Below are positions 1 through 8,289 of a DNA stretch of 17,719 nucleotides, piece by piece. The notes beneath the pieces are model-generated. The model made no database searches. It was not told where the DNA came from and worked only from the letters and a program-made list of their open reading frames with translations. The DNA is from AP-15 sp045802495 (GTDB lineage Bacteria > Pseudomonadota > Alphaproteobacteria > ATCC43930 > CGMCC-115725). Position numbers and translations under genes: made by a program. The stretch is from the NCBI GenBank assembly GCA_045802495.1, contig JBJMQW010000041.1:1-17719 (forward strand). The letters are read 5' to 3'. Position 1 is the stretch's first letter; the number at the start of each line of letters is the position of its first letter.

Positions 1-598
1 CCAACGGCTCGCCGCGGTGAAGCTGTTCATCGACGACACCCCGGCGCTGAGCGTCGCTGCATTGCGTACCCGGGCGCGCCGTCTGATGCGCCAGCAGGGG
101 CTCGGCCTGATCGTCGTCGACTATCTCCAGCTGCTGCGTCCGTCGAATCAGGCTCGTGCGCAGGAAAACAGAGTTCAGGAAATCTCCGAAATCACGCGGG
201 GATTGAAGGCGCTGGCGAAGGAGCTCGATGTCCCCGTGCTGGCATTGTCGCAGCTGTCGCGCGCTGTCGAGCAGCGCGAGGACAAACGACCGATCTTGGC
301 CGATCTGCGGGAATCCGGCTCGATCGAGCAGGATGCCGATGTTGTGATGTTCATCTTCCGCGAGGAGTACTACTTGGCGCGCGAGCCTACGCGTCGGCCC
401 GATGAAGCGGAAAACAAATACAGCGAGCGGTACCAGGACTGGCGAGAGCGGCTCGAGAAGGTACATGGGCTCGGGGAGATCATCGTCGCCAAGCAGCGCC
501 ACGGCCCGATCGGCACCGTCAAGCTCCATTTTGACGCGCAGACGACCAAATTCGACAATTATACCGCGGCCGACCACATGCCCTCGGCGGATTTCTAA
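1..598 (+). CDS. dnaB: Replicative DNA helicase DnaB, C-terminal part (5' end outside window)
   Basis: This is the C-terminal end of the hexameric replicative helicase that unwinds DNA at the fork using ATP. The reading frame is open from base 2, so the gene starts upstream; the GTG at 17 is an internal valine. About 198 residues are visible. The Walker B/H3 region reads LGLIVVDYLQLL, followed by the conserved LSQLSRAVEQREDKRP stretch and LADLRESGSIEQDADVV, then the closing GEIIVAKQRHGPIGTV motif that carries the arginine-finger region. The Walker A motif and the N-terminal primase-binding domain lie outside the window. No intein interrupts the visible part. The stop codon TAA overlaps the ribosome binding site of alr, so the two are probably cotranscribed. 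Identification is very secure. Confidence 0.97.
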   Translation, partial: QRLAAVKLFIDDTPALSVAALRTRARRLMRQQGLGLIVVDYLQLLRPSNQARAQENRVQEISEITRGLKALAKELDVPVLALSQLSRAVEQREDKRPILADLRESGSIEQDADVVMFIFREEYYLAREPTRRPDEAENKYSERYQDWRERLEKVHGLGEIIVAKQRHGPIGTVKLHFDAQTTKFDNYTAADHMPSADF

Positions 599-603
599 GG
601 GGG
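597..603 (+). promoter_or_regulatory. Ribosome binding site of alr
   Basis: The purine run AAGGGGG lies five bases before the ATG at 609 and overlaps the dnaB stop codon. It supports ATG 609 as the alr start over any upstream in-frame start inside dnaB. Confidence 0.6.
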
Positions 604-608
604 CCCCA

Positions 609-1721
609 ATGACCGGCACGGCGAGCGGGCGGGCGGGCGGCATTCTCGAGATCGATCTGGCTGGTGTCGTCGCGAATTGGCGCTTGCTCGCACGGCTGGT
701 CGAACCTGCAGGCTGCGCCGCGGTTGTGAAAGCAGACGCCTATGGATTGGGCGCCCGCGAGGTTGCGACCGCTCTCGCTTCGGCCGGGTGCCGCCTCTTC
801 TTCGTGGCTACCATCGACGAAGGAATTGCGTTGCGCGCGGTTCTTTCCGAGCGCGTCGAAATTGCCGTCTTCAATGGGATCCCACCAGGCTGCGCCGCCG
901 AGTTTGTCGAACACCGTCTTCTCCCCGTCCTCAACGATCCCGGGCAGATCGCAGAATGGCGAGCAGTCGCCGCCCGGCGCGGGAAATCGGCGGCGATGCT
1001 GCACGTCGACACGGGAATGGCCCGCCTCGGGCTGAGCTTGCGCGAATTCGACGAGCTCGCCAACGCGCGGTTCGAGCGGGGCAACATTGCCTGGCGTGCC
1101 GTCATCAGCCACCTTGCTTGCTCGGATGAACCGCAGCACCCGGCGAACGCAGCTCAGCTTGCCCGCTTTGCAGCGGTGCGAGAACGCCTTCCTCATATAC
1201 CTGCCAGCCTCGCCGCGTCCTCCGGGGTCTTTCTCGGCCGCGAATTTCACTTCGATCTCGTCCGCCCCGGCGCCGCGCTCTACGGGGTTAACCCGCAGCC
1301 GGGCCACCCCAACCCGATGTGCCGGGTTGTCCGCTTGAAGGGCAGAATATTGCAGCTGCGGGAAGTTGACCGGGGAGAGTCGGTTGGCTACGGTGCGACG
1401 CATGTCATGGCCGCACCGGGACGCCTCGCGACCGTCGCAGTCGGCTATGCGGATGGTTGGTTGCGTTCTTTGAGCCAACGCGGCTCCGGCTGCGTCGCTG
1501 GCCGGCGCGTTCCGCTTGTCGGCCGAATGTCAATGGATCTTGCTGTATTCGACGTCTCCAGCGTCGATCCCGCGCTTGCACAGCCCGGCGGCTTTGTCGA
1601 GCTGCTGGACGAAAGCTACGGCCTGGACGAGGCGGCCGCCGATGCCGGTACAATCGGCTATGAGATCCTGACCGCTCTTGGTCGGCGCTACCATAGAGTT
1701 TACAGCAGCGCGCCAGCCTGA
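609..1721 (+). CDS. alr: Alanine racemase
   Basis: This PLP enzyme interconverts L- and D-alanine and supplies D-alanine for peptidoglycan in the cytoplasm. The product is 370 residues, normal for the family. The N-terminal TIM-barrel domain carries AVVKADAYGLGA with the PLP-binding lysine at about K41. The second catalytic base is the tyrosine in SVGYGATHV, about Y261. Further family motifs are HVDTGMARLGL, LVRPGAALYG, VGYADGW and VGRMSMDLAVFDVS in the C-terminal beta domain. The frame is open upstream to 402, but that stretch lies inside dnaB and does not resemble Alr; ATG 609 has a good ribosome binding site. Its TGA shares one base with the ATG of the next gene (TGATG), suggesting coupled translation. 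A dnaB-alr neighbourhood is common in alphaproteobacteria. Confidence 0.95.
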   Translation: MTGTASGRAGGILEIDLAGVVANWRLLARLVEPAGCAAVVKADAYGLGAREVATALASAGCRLFFVATIDEGIALRAVLSERVEIAVFNGIPPGCAAEFVEHRLLPVLNDPGQIAEWRAVAARRGKSAAMLHVDTGMARLGLSLREFDELANARFERGNIAWRAVISHLACSDEPQHPANAAQLARFAAVRERLPHIPASLAASSGVFLGREFHFDLVRPGAALYGVNPQPGHPNPMCRVVRLKGRILQLREVDRGESVGYGATHVMAAPGRLATVAVGYADGWLRSLSQRGSGCVAGRRVPLVGRMSMDLAVFDVSSVDPALAQPGGFVELLDESYGLDEAAADAGTIGYEILTALGRRYHRVYSSAPA

Positions 1722-2497
1722 TGCTGAGGTTTCTAGCCGCGGTGGGCGCAGTTTTCCTCGGCTTCCTCGCCGGTACCGGCCGGCTGGTGATCTTCGCAGG
1801 ACTTGCCCTCTCGACTGCGCTGACGCCGCCCTTCTATCTTCGTGCGATCCTGCGCGAAATAATCAACATCGGCTACTTTTCGCTGCCTGTCGTTGGGCTG
1901 ACGGCGATCTTTACCGGCATGGTTCTGGCCCTTCAATCCTATACCGGGTTCAGCCGATTCGCCGCGGAGGGCGCGGTAGCAACCGTCGTTGTGCTGTCAG
2001 TGACACGGGAGCTCGGGCCGGTCATCACCGGGCTCATGGTCGCCGGAAGGGTCGGGGCAGCGATGGCGGCCGAGATCGGGACGATGCGCGTCACCGACCA
2101 AATCGATGCGTTGACAACTTTGTCTACCGACCCGTTGCGCTATCTGGTGCTGCCCCGCTTGGCCGCTGGTCTGATTACCTTGCCGATGCTGGTTTTGGTG
2201 GCCGACATCATCGGTGTCTTTGGCGGATATTTGGTTGGTGTTTACAGGCTCGGCTTTAATCCCGAGGCCTACCTCAACCGCACGCACCAATACCTCGAGA
2301 CGATAGACGTAGTGTCCGGATTGGTGAAGGCGGCGGTGTTCGGGTTCATCATCGCGCTGATGGGCTGCTATCACGGCTACTATTCGCGCGGTGGCGCTCA
2401 AGGCGTCGGTCAGGCGACGACTTATGCGGTCGTTTCTGCCTCGGTCTTGATCCTTGTGTTCAATTATGTGATTACTGCCGTGTTTTTCGGAAGATGA
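1721..2497 (+). CDS. mlaE: MlaE-family ABC transporter permease (lipid transport)
   Basis: This is the integral membrane permease of an MlaFEDB-like ABC system, which moves phospholipids between the inner membrane and the periplasm. The 258-residue length is typical. The MlaE signature lies at about residues 95-131: TRELGPVITGLMVAGRVGAA, then AAEIGTMRVTDQIDAL. Hydrophobic segments occur near residues 4-30, 53-72, 84-100, 143-175, 200-217 and 235-257. The ATG overlaps the alr stop (TGATG), and its own stop overlaps the following ATPase start (ATGA), so permease and ATPase are surely made together. No MCE-domain (MlaD), STAS (MlaB), MlaC or MlaA gene lies nearby, so any partner would be elsewhere. 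The family call is secure; use of the mla name assumes that the Mla role holds. Confidence 0.9.
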   Translation: MLRFLAAVGAVFLGFLAGTGRLVIFAGLALSTALTPPFYLRAILREIINIGYFSLPVVGLTAIFTGMVLALQSYTGFSRFAAEGAVATVVVLSVTRELGPVITGLMVAGRVGAAMAAEIGTMRVTDQIDALTTLSTDPLRYLVLPRLAAGLITLPMLVLVADIIGVFGGYLVGVYRLGFNPEAYLNRTHQYLETIDVVSGLVKAAVFGFIIALMGCYHGYYSRGGAQGVGQATTYAVVSASVLILVFNYVITAVFFGR

Positions 2498-3279
2498 GCG
2501 ACACCGACGCGACGCTGAAGATTTCCGTCCGAGAATTGCGGAAGTCATTCGGTCGCAAGCGCGTGCTCGACGGCCTAAATATCGACTGTGCCAGTGGCGA
2601 AAGTCTTGTGATCATCGGCGGCTCCGGCACCGGTAAATCTGTTCTGGTCAAATGCATTCTCGGCCTGCTTCACCCCGAGGCGGGGTCGATCCGGATCGAC
2701 GGTGTCGAGACAACCGGCTTGCGACACGCCGCGAGAGAGCGCCTGCTTCAGAAAATCGGCATGCTTTTCCAAGGGAGCGCTCTGTTCGATTCGCTCAGCG
2801 TCTGGGAAAATGTCGCGTTCGGGTTGATCCACGGGCGTGGCATGGAACGGCCGGCAGCCAGAGAGACCGCGCTGGTTAAGCTCGCTGCCGTCGGTCTTGG
2901 GCCCGAGGTCTCTTTGCTGCGGCCGGCCGAGCTGTCGGGCGGCATGCAGAAGCGGGTGGCGCTGGCGCGCGCTATCGCGACGGAGCCTGAGATCATCTTT
3001 TTTGATGAGCCGACCACCGGATTGGACCCGATTATGGCCGATGTGATCAACGACCTGATTGTCAAATGCGTGCGAGAAGTGGGCACGACTGCGGTTTCGA
3101 TCACACACGACATGATAAGCGCCCGCAAGATCGCCGATCGCATCGCCATGCTGCATCAGGGGCGTATCGTCTGGTGCGGGCCGACTACGGAGATTGACCA
3201 TTCCGGTAACCCCTACGTGGACCAATTCATCAACGGGCGTGCCGAAGGGCCCATTCGGATGGAGATCCGCGCAGCATGA
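2494..3279 (+). CDS. mlaF: MlaF-family ABC transporter ATP-binding protein
   Basis: This is the cytoplasmic ATPase that powers the MlaE permease. The product has 261 residues and a complete ABC motif set: Walker A GGSGTGKS (42-49), Q-loop MLFQ with Q93, signature LSGGMQKR (from 147), Walker B IIFFDE (167-172) followed by PTTGLDP, and H-loop histidine H205 in SITHDM. The family-typical GSALFDSLSVWENVAFGL after the Q-loop and the GLDPIMADVINDLI stretch fit MlaF/TtgA-type ATPases better than amino-acid importers. The start codon overlaps the permease stop by four bases. A gap of 23 bases separates it from radA. It appears functional, with no missing catalytic residue. Confidence 0.92.
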   Translation: MSDTDATLKISVRELRKSFGRKRVLDGLNIDCASGESLVIIGGSGTGKSVLVKCILGLLHPEAGSIRIDGVETTGLRHAARERLLQKIGMLFQGSALFDSLSVWENVAFGLIHGRGMERPAARETALVKLAAVGLGPEVSLLRPAELSGGMQKRVALARAIATEPEIIFFDEPTTGLDPIMADVINDLIVKCVREVGTTAVSITHDMISARKIADRIAMLHQGRIVWCGPTTEIDHSGNPYVDQFINGRAEGPIRMEIRAA

Positions 3280-3302
3280 CGGCAAGGCTTCGGGTATAGC
3301 GG

Positions 3303-4769
3303 ATGGCGCGCTCTGCGGCCCGTTATGTGTGCCAGCAATGCGGTGCCGTTCACGCCAAATGGACTGGCCGCTGCGATGGTTGCGGCGCCTGGAACAGTCT
3401 GATCGAAGAATTGCCGCGGGAAGGGCCGCCAAGCGGGCTGTCCAAGGATCGCCGTAACGGCCGCGCGCTCGGCTTTGTCGGCCTCACCGGACCGAGCACA
3501 TTGCCGCCGCGCCGGGAGACCGGGATTGCAGAGCTCGACCGGGTTTGCGGCGGGGGCTTCGTGCCTGGCTCGGCGGTGCTGGTGGGCGGCGATCCGGGGA
3601 TCGGCAAGTCGACGCTGCTGCTCCAGGCGGCAACGGCCATCGCGAAGCCGGGGACAGCCGCGTATATCACCGGTGAGGAAGCCATCGATCAGGTACGGCT
3701 GCGCGCCGGGCGGCTAGGGGTCGCGGAAAGCCCGGTGTTGCTCGCAGCGGCGAGCAATGTGCGCGATATCGTGGCATCGCTCGATCGGGACAATGGACCG
3801 GATCTGGTCGTCATCGATTCGATTCAGACGATGTATCTCGACACAATGGACAGCGCCCCCGGTACGGTAAGTCAGGTGCGGGGCGCGGCGCAGGAATTGA
3901 TCCGCGTCGCGAAAAGACGTGGCTTTGTGCTGATCCTTGTCGGCCACGTGACAAAGGAGGGCGTTATTGCCGGCCCGCGTGTGCTCGAACATATGGTCGA
4001 TACAGTGCTTTATTTCGAAGGTGAGCGCGGGCACCAATTCCGCATCCTTCGCGCCGTCAAGAACCGTTTTGGCGCGACCGACGAGATCGGGGTGTTCGAG
4101 ATGAGCGATCGCGGTCTCGTCGAGGTCCCAAACCCGTCTGCCCTGTTTCTCGCTGGGCGCGTGGCGTCCGACCCCGATGAGGATGAGCGCAAGTCGGGGG
4201 CGCAGGGCGCACGCCATCTGAGCGGCTCGGCGGTATTTGCCGGCATGGAGGGTACGCGGCCGGTGCTGGTCGAAGTCCAGGCGCTCATCGCTCCGGCAGT
4301 GCTCGGTACGCCACGCCGCGCGGTCGTCGGTTGGGACGGAACGCGATTGGCAATGATTGTGGCGGTCCTCGATGCGCGGTGCGGCCTCTCGGTCGGTGCG
4401 AATGATATCTATCTCAATGTCGCCGGCGGGCTGCGCATCGTCGAGCCGGCGGCGGACCTGGCCGTTGCAGCGGCGCTGGTTTCAGCTCTGTCCGAGACCC
4501 CGGTGCCTGCCGACACCGTCGTCTTCGGCGAGATAGCCCTCTCGGGCGACGTCCGTTCGGTGGGTCATACCGAAGCACGGCTCAAGGAGGCCGCCAAGCT
4601 CGGCTTCTCCGAAGCTTGGATGCCGATGCTGCGAGGTCGCCGACGCGAAACAAATGGAGGCGGGGTGGGGCCTACGATGTTGGCCATCGGACATCTGAGC
4701 GAACTCGTGACGCGATTGTCTCCGCGACGCCCGATGCGCCGCCGGGGATTGGTCGAGGCTGCCCAATGA
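3303..4769 (+). CDS. radA: DNA repair protein RadA (Sms)
   Basis: RadA is a RecA-like helicase that extends D-loops and processes branched recombination intermediates. The 488-residue product shows all three family domains. The N-terminal four-cysteine zinc finger uses C10, C13, C24 and C27. The RecA-like ATPase has Walker A GDPGIGKST (96-104), the Walker B stretch DLVVIDSIQTM and the diagnostic KNRFG motif (253-257). The C-terminal Lon-protease-like domain (about 335-475) includes LNVAGGLRIVEPAADLAVAA and FGEIALSGDVRSV. As usual for RadA, this domain lacks the Lon catalytic serine. The ribosome binding site before ATG 3303 is weak. The stop overlaps the cvpA start (ATGA). Identification is very secure. 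Confidence 0.97.
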   Translation: MARSAARYVCQQCGAVHAKWTGRCDGCGAWNSLIEELPREGPPSGLSKDRRNGRALGFVGLTGPSTLPPRRETGIAELDRVCGGGFVPGSAVLVGGDPGIGKSTLLLQAATAIAKPGTAAYITGEEAIDQVRLRAGRLGVAESPVLLAAASNVRDIVASLDRDNGPDLVVIDSIQTMYLDTMDSAPGTVSQVRGAAQELIRVAKRRGFVLILVGHVTKEGVIAGPRVLEHMVDTVLYFEGERGHQFRILRAVKNRFGATDEIGVFEMSDRGLVEVPNPSALFLAGRVASDPDEDERKSGAQGARHLSGSAVFAGMEGTRPVLVEVQALIAPAVLGTPRRAVVGWDGTRLAMIVAVLDARCGLSVGANDIYLNVAGGLRIVEPAADLAVAAALVSALSETPVPADTVVFGEIALSGDVRSVGHTEARLKEAAKLGFSEAWMPMLRGRRRETNGGGVGPTMLAIGHLSELVTRLSPRRPMRRRGLVEAAQ

Positions 4770-5431
4770 ATGCTCTCGATTTCGCAATCATCGGTGTGAT
4801 CGCCCTTTCGGCGGCGTTCGCCTTCGCCCGCGGCTTTGTGCGGGAGGCGCTGTCCATCGTCGCCTGGGTCGGCGCCGCGCTGATTACGCTCTACGGGTTC
4901 GCATACGCCTATGGAGCCATCATTCGGTTCGTCACAACACCGCTGCTCGCCGATCTGATCGCCGGCGCCGGATTGTTTGTCGTCAGCCTGATCGTGCTGA
5001 CGATCCTCACCGGGTCTGTCGCGCGCTTTGTCAATTCGAGCGCCCTCTCGCCAATCGATCGCACCCTCGGATTGATTTTCGGGTTGGCGCGCGGCCTTGT
5101 CCTCGTCTCGCTCGCTTATCTGGTGGTCGACATCAGCCTGCCGGCAAACGATAGGCCGGGCTGGATCAAGGAAGCGAAGAGTGAGCGGTTTCTCGCCAAG
5201 GGCGCCGAAATGCTGCGCACCGCGCTGCCCGAATCTCTGCAGGTCAGGACGGCCGGGGTGGCGGACGACGCGCACCGGGCGCTCGATCGCGCGCAAGACG
5301 CGCAGCGCGCGATGCGGGCTCTGTCGAGCCCGGTCGCGCCCCTACCGGCAAAATCCGGCCAAGAGACAACGCCAAGCTACAAGCCGGGAGACCGCCGAGA
5401 CATGGACCGGCTGATCGAGAACACGCGATAG
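4766..5431 (+). CDS. cvpA: CvpA family membrane protein
   Basis: This inner-membrane protein belongs to the colicin V production family, whose molecular role is poorly defined. It is linked to envelope integrity and is classically encoded next to purF. The product has 221 residues. About four hydrophobic segments lie near residues 5-22, 28-50, 61-84 and 102-123. Family motifs include FARGFVREALSIVAWVGAA at 20-38 and SPIDRTLGLIFGLARG at 95-110. The cytoplasmic-looking C-terminal tail ends in YKPGDRRDMDRLIENTR, resembling the conserved end of alphaproteobacterial CvpA. The frame is open upstream to 4616, but that part is within radA; ATG 4766 overlapping the radA stop is the natural start. The cvpA-purF order supports the call. 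Confidence 0.9.
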   Translation: MNALDFAIIGVIALSAAFAFARGFVREALSIVAWVGAALITLYGFAYAYGAIIRFVTTPLLADLIAGAGLFVVSLIVLTILTGSVARFVNSSALSPIDRTLGLIFGLARGLVLVSLAYLVVDISLPANDRPGWIKEAKSERFLAKGAEMLRTALPESLQVRTAGVADDAHRALDRAQDAQRAMRALSSPVAPLPAKSGQETTPSYKPGDRRDMDRLIENTR

Positions 5432-5505
5432 CTGGGTTGCGCGGAACCTGCTCGCATTTCATTTGTGAACGAATTATGTACCAAGCTCCGAATTGAGGAT
5501 CGCCC
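5432..5505 (+). promoter_or_regulatory. Gap before purF, possible promoter
   Basis: This is the only clear break in the rightward gene train. It contains an AT-richer stretch at about 5456-5480 with a TTATGT/TATGTA sequence that could act as a -10 element, but I see no good -35 box at the right spacing. A GGAAC at 5443-5447 lacks a CGTT at 16-17 bases. No terminator hairpin is obvious, so readthrough from cvpA remains likely. Confidence 0.25.
5495..5499 (+). promoter_or_regulatory. Ribosome binding site of purF
   Basis: GAGGA lies six bases before ATG 5506. It is a strong Shine-Dalgarno match and fixes the PurF start, which implies a propeptide ahead of the catalytic cysteine. Confidence 0.65.
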
Positions 5506-6975
5506 ATGCGCCCGATCGATCCCCTTCCGGTAGCTATCGAGGACGCGGATCATTTCTGCGAAGAGTGCGGCGTGTTCGGCGTGTATGGCCACCCCGACGC
5601 CGCGGCGCTTACGGCGCTCGGGTTGCACGCCCTGCAGCATCGCGGCCAAGAGGCCGCGGGCATCGTTGCCTATGATGGCGGCCAGTTTAATGCGCATCGC
5701 GGCCTCGGCCATGTCAGCGAACATTTTAGCTCTCAGGAAGTGATCGGAAGGCTGCGCGGCAATGCCGCGATCGGCCATGTCCGGTACGCGACGACCGGCG
5801 AGGTAGCGTTGCGTAACGTGCAGCCGCTCTTTGCAGACTTCGAGTTTGGCGGCCTCGCCATTTGCCACAATGGGAATTTGACCAACTCCTATCAGCTGCG
5901 CCGCCAGCTGGTGCGCCGCGGCAGCCTGTTTCAATCGACGAGCGACACCGAGGTCATCGTCCATCTGATCGCGACGAGCCTCAAAGAGACGGTGGTCGAT
6001 CGGCTGACCGATGCGCTGCGACAAGTTCAAGGCGCCTATTCGGTGGTGGCGCTCTCGCAGGACGGGATCGTCGGCGTGCGCGATCCGCTCGGGGTCCGAC
6101 CGCTGGTTCTCGGACGCCTCGGCGAGGCGTTGATTCTGGCGTCGGAGACCTGCGCGCTCGACATCATCGGCGCCGAGTTCGAGCGGGACATCGAGCCGGG
6201 GGAGATCGTCATCATCGGGGCGGGCGGGCTGCGCAGCGTGCTGCCGTTTGACCAGCGCCGCAGCCGGTTCTGCGTCTTCGAGCACATCTATTTCGCACGT
6301 CCCGACAGCATCGTCGAAGGGACAAGCGTTTACGAAGCACGCAAGCGGATCGGCGTCGAACTCGCCCGCGAAAGCCATGTCGACGCGGACATTGTCGTTC
6401 CCGTTCCGGATTCGGGTGTCCCGGCGGCGATCGGCTATGCGCAAGAATCCGGTCTGCCGTTCGAGCTCGGGATTATACGAAACCATTACGTCGGCCGTAC
6501 CTTTATCGAGCCGACCGATCAGATCCGGCATCTCGGCGTGCGACTGAAGCACAATGCGAGCCGGGCCAGTCTAAGCGGTCGGCGCGTGGTTCTCGTTGAC
6601 GATTCGATTGTTCGAGGCACGACCTCGATCAAAATCGTCGACATGGTCCGACGGGCGGGGGCCAGTGCCGTCCATATGAGAATATCGAGCCCGCCGACTA
6701 CGCACCCGTGCTTCTATGGGATTGCCACGCCCGAGCGCGAGGAGTTGCTGGCGGCTCGCTTCAATGTCGAGGGAATGGCCAAGCTGATCGGCGTCGACAG
6801 CCTTGCGTTTGTGTCGATCGATGGATTGTACCGCGCCATGGGAGAACCGCGGCGCGATCGATTGGCCCCGCGGTTCTGCGACGCGTGCTTTACCGGCGAC
6901 TATCCCATCCCGCCGGTTGACGCAGACAACGGCAAGCATTCGGTTCAGTTGTCACTGCTCGCCGCGTCGGTTTAG
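5506..6975 (+). CDS. purF: Amidophosphoribosyltransferase
   Basis: PurF catalyses the first committed step of purine synthesis, converting PRPP and glutamine to phosphoribosylamine. The product has 489 residues. The N-terminal Ntn-type glutaminase domain begins at CGVFG; C21 is the expected nucleophile, so about 20 residues should be removed as a propeptide. HRGQEAAGI, HVRYAT and CHNGNLTN follow. The phosphoribosyltransferase domain carries the PRPP loop VVLVDDSIVRGTTS (361-374). Cysteines C256 (FCVFEHIYFARPDS), C402 (HPCFYG) and C458/C461 (CDACFTG) match the four [4Fe-4S] ligands of the Bacillus-type enzyme, so this is the iron-sulfur class rather than the E. coli class. The gene has its own ribosome binding site and possibly its own promoter. 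Confidence 0.97.
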   Translation: MRPIDPLPVAIEDADHFCEECGVFGVYGHPDAAALTALGLHALQHRGQEAAGIVAYDGGQFNAHRGLGHVSEHFSSQEVIGRLRGNAAIGHVRYATTGEVALRNVQPLFADFEFGGLAICHNGNLTNSYQLRRQLVRRGSLFQSTSDTEVIVHLIATSLKETVVDRLTDALRQVQGAYSVVALSQDGIVGVRDPLGVRPLVLGRLGEALILASETCALDIIGAEFERDIEPGEIVIIGAGGLRSVLPFDQRRSRFCVFEHIYFARPDSIVEGTSVYEARKRIGVELARESHVDADIVVPVPDSGVPAAIGYAQESGLPFELGIIRNHYVGRTFIEPTDQIRHLGVRLKHNASRASLSGRRVVLVDDSIVRGTTSIKIVDMVRRAGASAVHMRISSPPTTHPCFYGIATPEREELLAARFNVEGMAKLIGVDSLAFVSIDGLYRAMGEPRRDRLAPRFCDACFTGDYPIPPVDADNGKHSVQLSLLAASV

Positions 6976-7002
6976 CGTCTACGCAGAGACTGTCCAGCCG
7001 GA

Positions 7003-8289
7003 ATGCCCACTGACGCAGTGCTGACCGGTGCTTTGCCGCAGCAACCGCCTCTGCACCGGGTGGTGATTGCAGCAACGATCGGCAACGTCCTCGAATGGTT
7101 CGATTTCCTGGTATACGGCTACTTCGCGGTTACGATTGCCGAGGTGTTCTTCCCGGCCGGCAATCCAACGATCTCGCTGCTCGTTACATTCGGCGCGTTC
7201 GGCCTCTCCTATGTCGTGCGGCCCCTGGGAGCGGTTGTGATCGGCGCCTATACCGATCGTCACGGCCGTAAGGCGGGTTTAACCCTCTCTATTGGCCTGA
7301 TGATGATCGGCACGACGATGATGCTCATGACACCGAGCTATGCGACGATCGGCGTCGCCGGGCCGATTCTGATTACGCTCGCGCGTCTGCTGCAGGGGTT
7401 TTCGGTCGGTGGCGAGTTCGGCAGCGCGGTCGCCTTCCTGGTCGAGCATGGCGCCGCGCGCAAGGGTTTCGCCGCAAGTTGGCAATGGGCCAGCACGGGC
7501 ATCATCTCGGTCATCGTCGCGCTGTTTGGCGTCACCCTGACGACCTTGCTGACGCACGAGCAGCTCGTTAATTGGGGATGGCGTATCCCTTATGTCTTTG
7601 GCCTCCTGGTGGGCCCCGTCGGGCTTTATATCCGGTCCCAGATGACAGAAACGCCGGCCTTCCGCGATTCGCGTCCGGACAGCGTCCCGATCCGCGATCT
7701 GCTGCGCCGGCAGCCGGTCCAGGTGCTGCTGGCGCTGGGCGCCTCGATTGTCTCAAACAGCTCCTACTATCTGCTCCTCTACATCCCGACTTACGGGGTG
7801 AAGCAGCTCCACCTGCCGGCATCGACGGGATTCATCGCAACTCTGGTGGGCGGGGCCATTCTTGCGGTGTTCTCGCTGGTCGCCGGACACTGGTCCGACA
7901 AGGTGGCCAGGACACGCATCATGCTGGCAATGGGTTGGCTGTTCTTCCTGACCTCCTACCCGGTCTTCTGGCTGATGGTCGCCTACCCGTCGCTGGCGAC
8001 TGCGATATTCGCCGTCGGCTGGCTCAACCTCGTCAAGGCCGGGTACAGCGGCGTCCTGCCGTCGCTGATTTCCGAGCAGTTTCCGGTCGAAACTCGCGCA
8101 GTCGGTGTAGCGTTCAGCTACAGCATTTCGGTGACGATCTTCGGCGGCTTTGCTCCGTTTGTGGCTACATGGCTGATCGCCGCCACCGGCGACAGCCTGT
8201 CGCCGAGCTACTATCTGATGTTTACCGCGCTGCTCAGCATCGCCGCGCTGATGGCCGTGCGGTGGCGGGCAGCGCACCTCACTGCCTGA
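7003..8289 (+). CDS. MFS transporter, metabolite:H+ symporter (MHS) type
   Basis: This is an inner-membrane secondary transporter, probably a proton symporter for an organic acid or similar solute; the substrate cannot be read from sequence. The 428-residue length fits a 12-helix protein. The start NVLEWFDFLVYGYFA (28-42) is typical of the MHS subfamily (ProP, KgtP, CitA and ShiA relatives). The loop 2-3 MFS motif is GAYTDRHGRK (81-90), and the second sugar-transporter-like signature is RLLQGFSVGGEFG (128-140). The matching half-repeat loop GHWSDKVARTR occurs in the C-terminal half. Its 27-base spacing from purF has only a weak ribosome binding site, whereas its TGA overlaps the SDR start (TGATG). 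It lies between purF and an SDR gene that I recall as neighbours in relatives, so it may be a lineage-specific insertion. Confidence 0.88.
   Translation: MPTDAVLTGALPQQPPLHRVVIAATIGNVLEWFDFLVYGYFAVTIAEVFFPAGNPTISLLVTFGAFGLSYVVRPLGAVVIGAYTDRHGRKAGLTLSIGLMMIGTTMMLMTPSYATIGVAGPILITLARLLQGFSVGGEFGSAVAFLVEHGAARKGFAASWQWASTGIISVIVALFGVTLTTLLTHEQLVNWGWRIPYVFGLLVGPVGLYIRSQMTETPAFRDSRPDSVPIRDLLRRQPVQVLLALGASIVSNSSYYLLLYIPTYGVKQLHLPASTGFIATLVGGAILAVFSLVAGHWSDKVARTRIMLAMGWLFFLTSYPVFWLMVAYPSLATAIFAVGWLNLVKAGYSGVLPSLISEQFPVETRAVGVAFSYSISVTIFGGFAPFVATWLIAATGDSLSPSYYLMFTALLSIAALMAVRWRAAHLTA

Noticed and set aside
402..608. Possible N-terminal extension of alr
   Set aside because: It lies inside dnaB in another frame, is Arg/Ser-rich, and ATG 609 has a proper ribosome binding site.
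519..1478. 319-codon open frame antisense to alr
   Set aside because: Low-complexity, Arg/Gly-rich translation with no family features; alr on the other strand is certain.
2575..3432. 285-codon open frame antisense to mlaF and the start of radA
   Set aside because: It is a shadow of the ABC ATPase gene with no motif of its own.
5377..6552. 391-codon open frame antisense to purF
   Set aside because: It overlaps a certain gene completely, has no recognisable motif and is the expected shadow of high-GC codon use.
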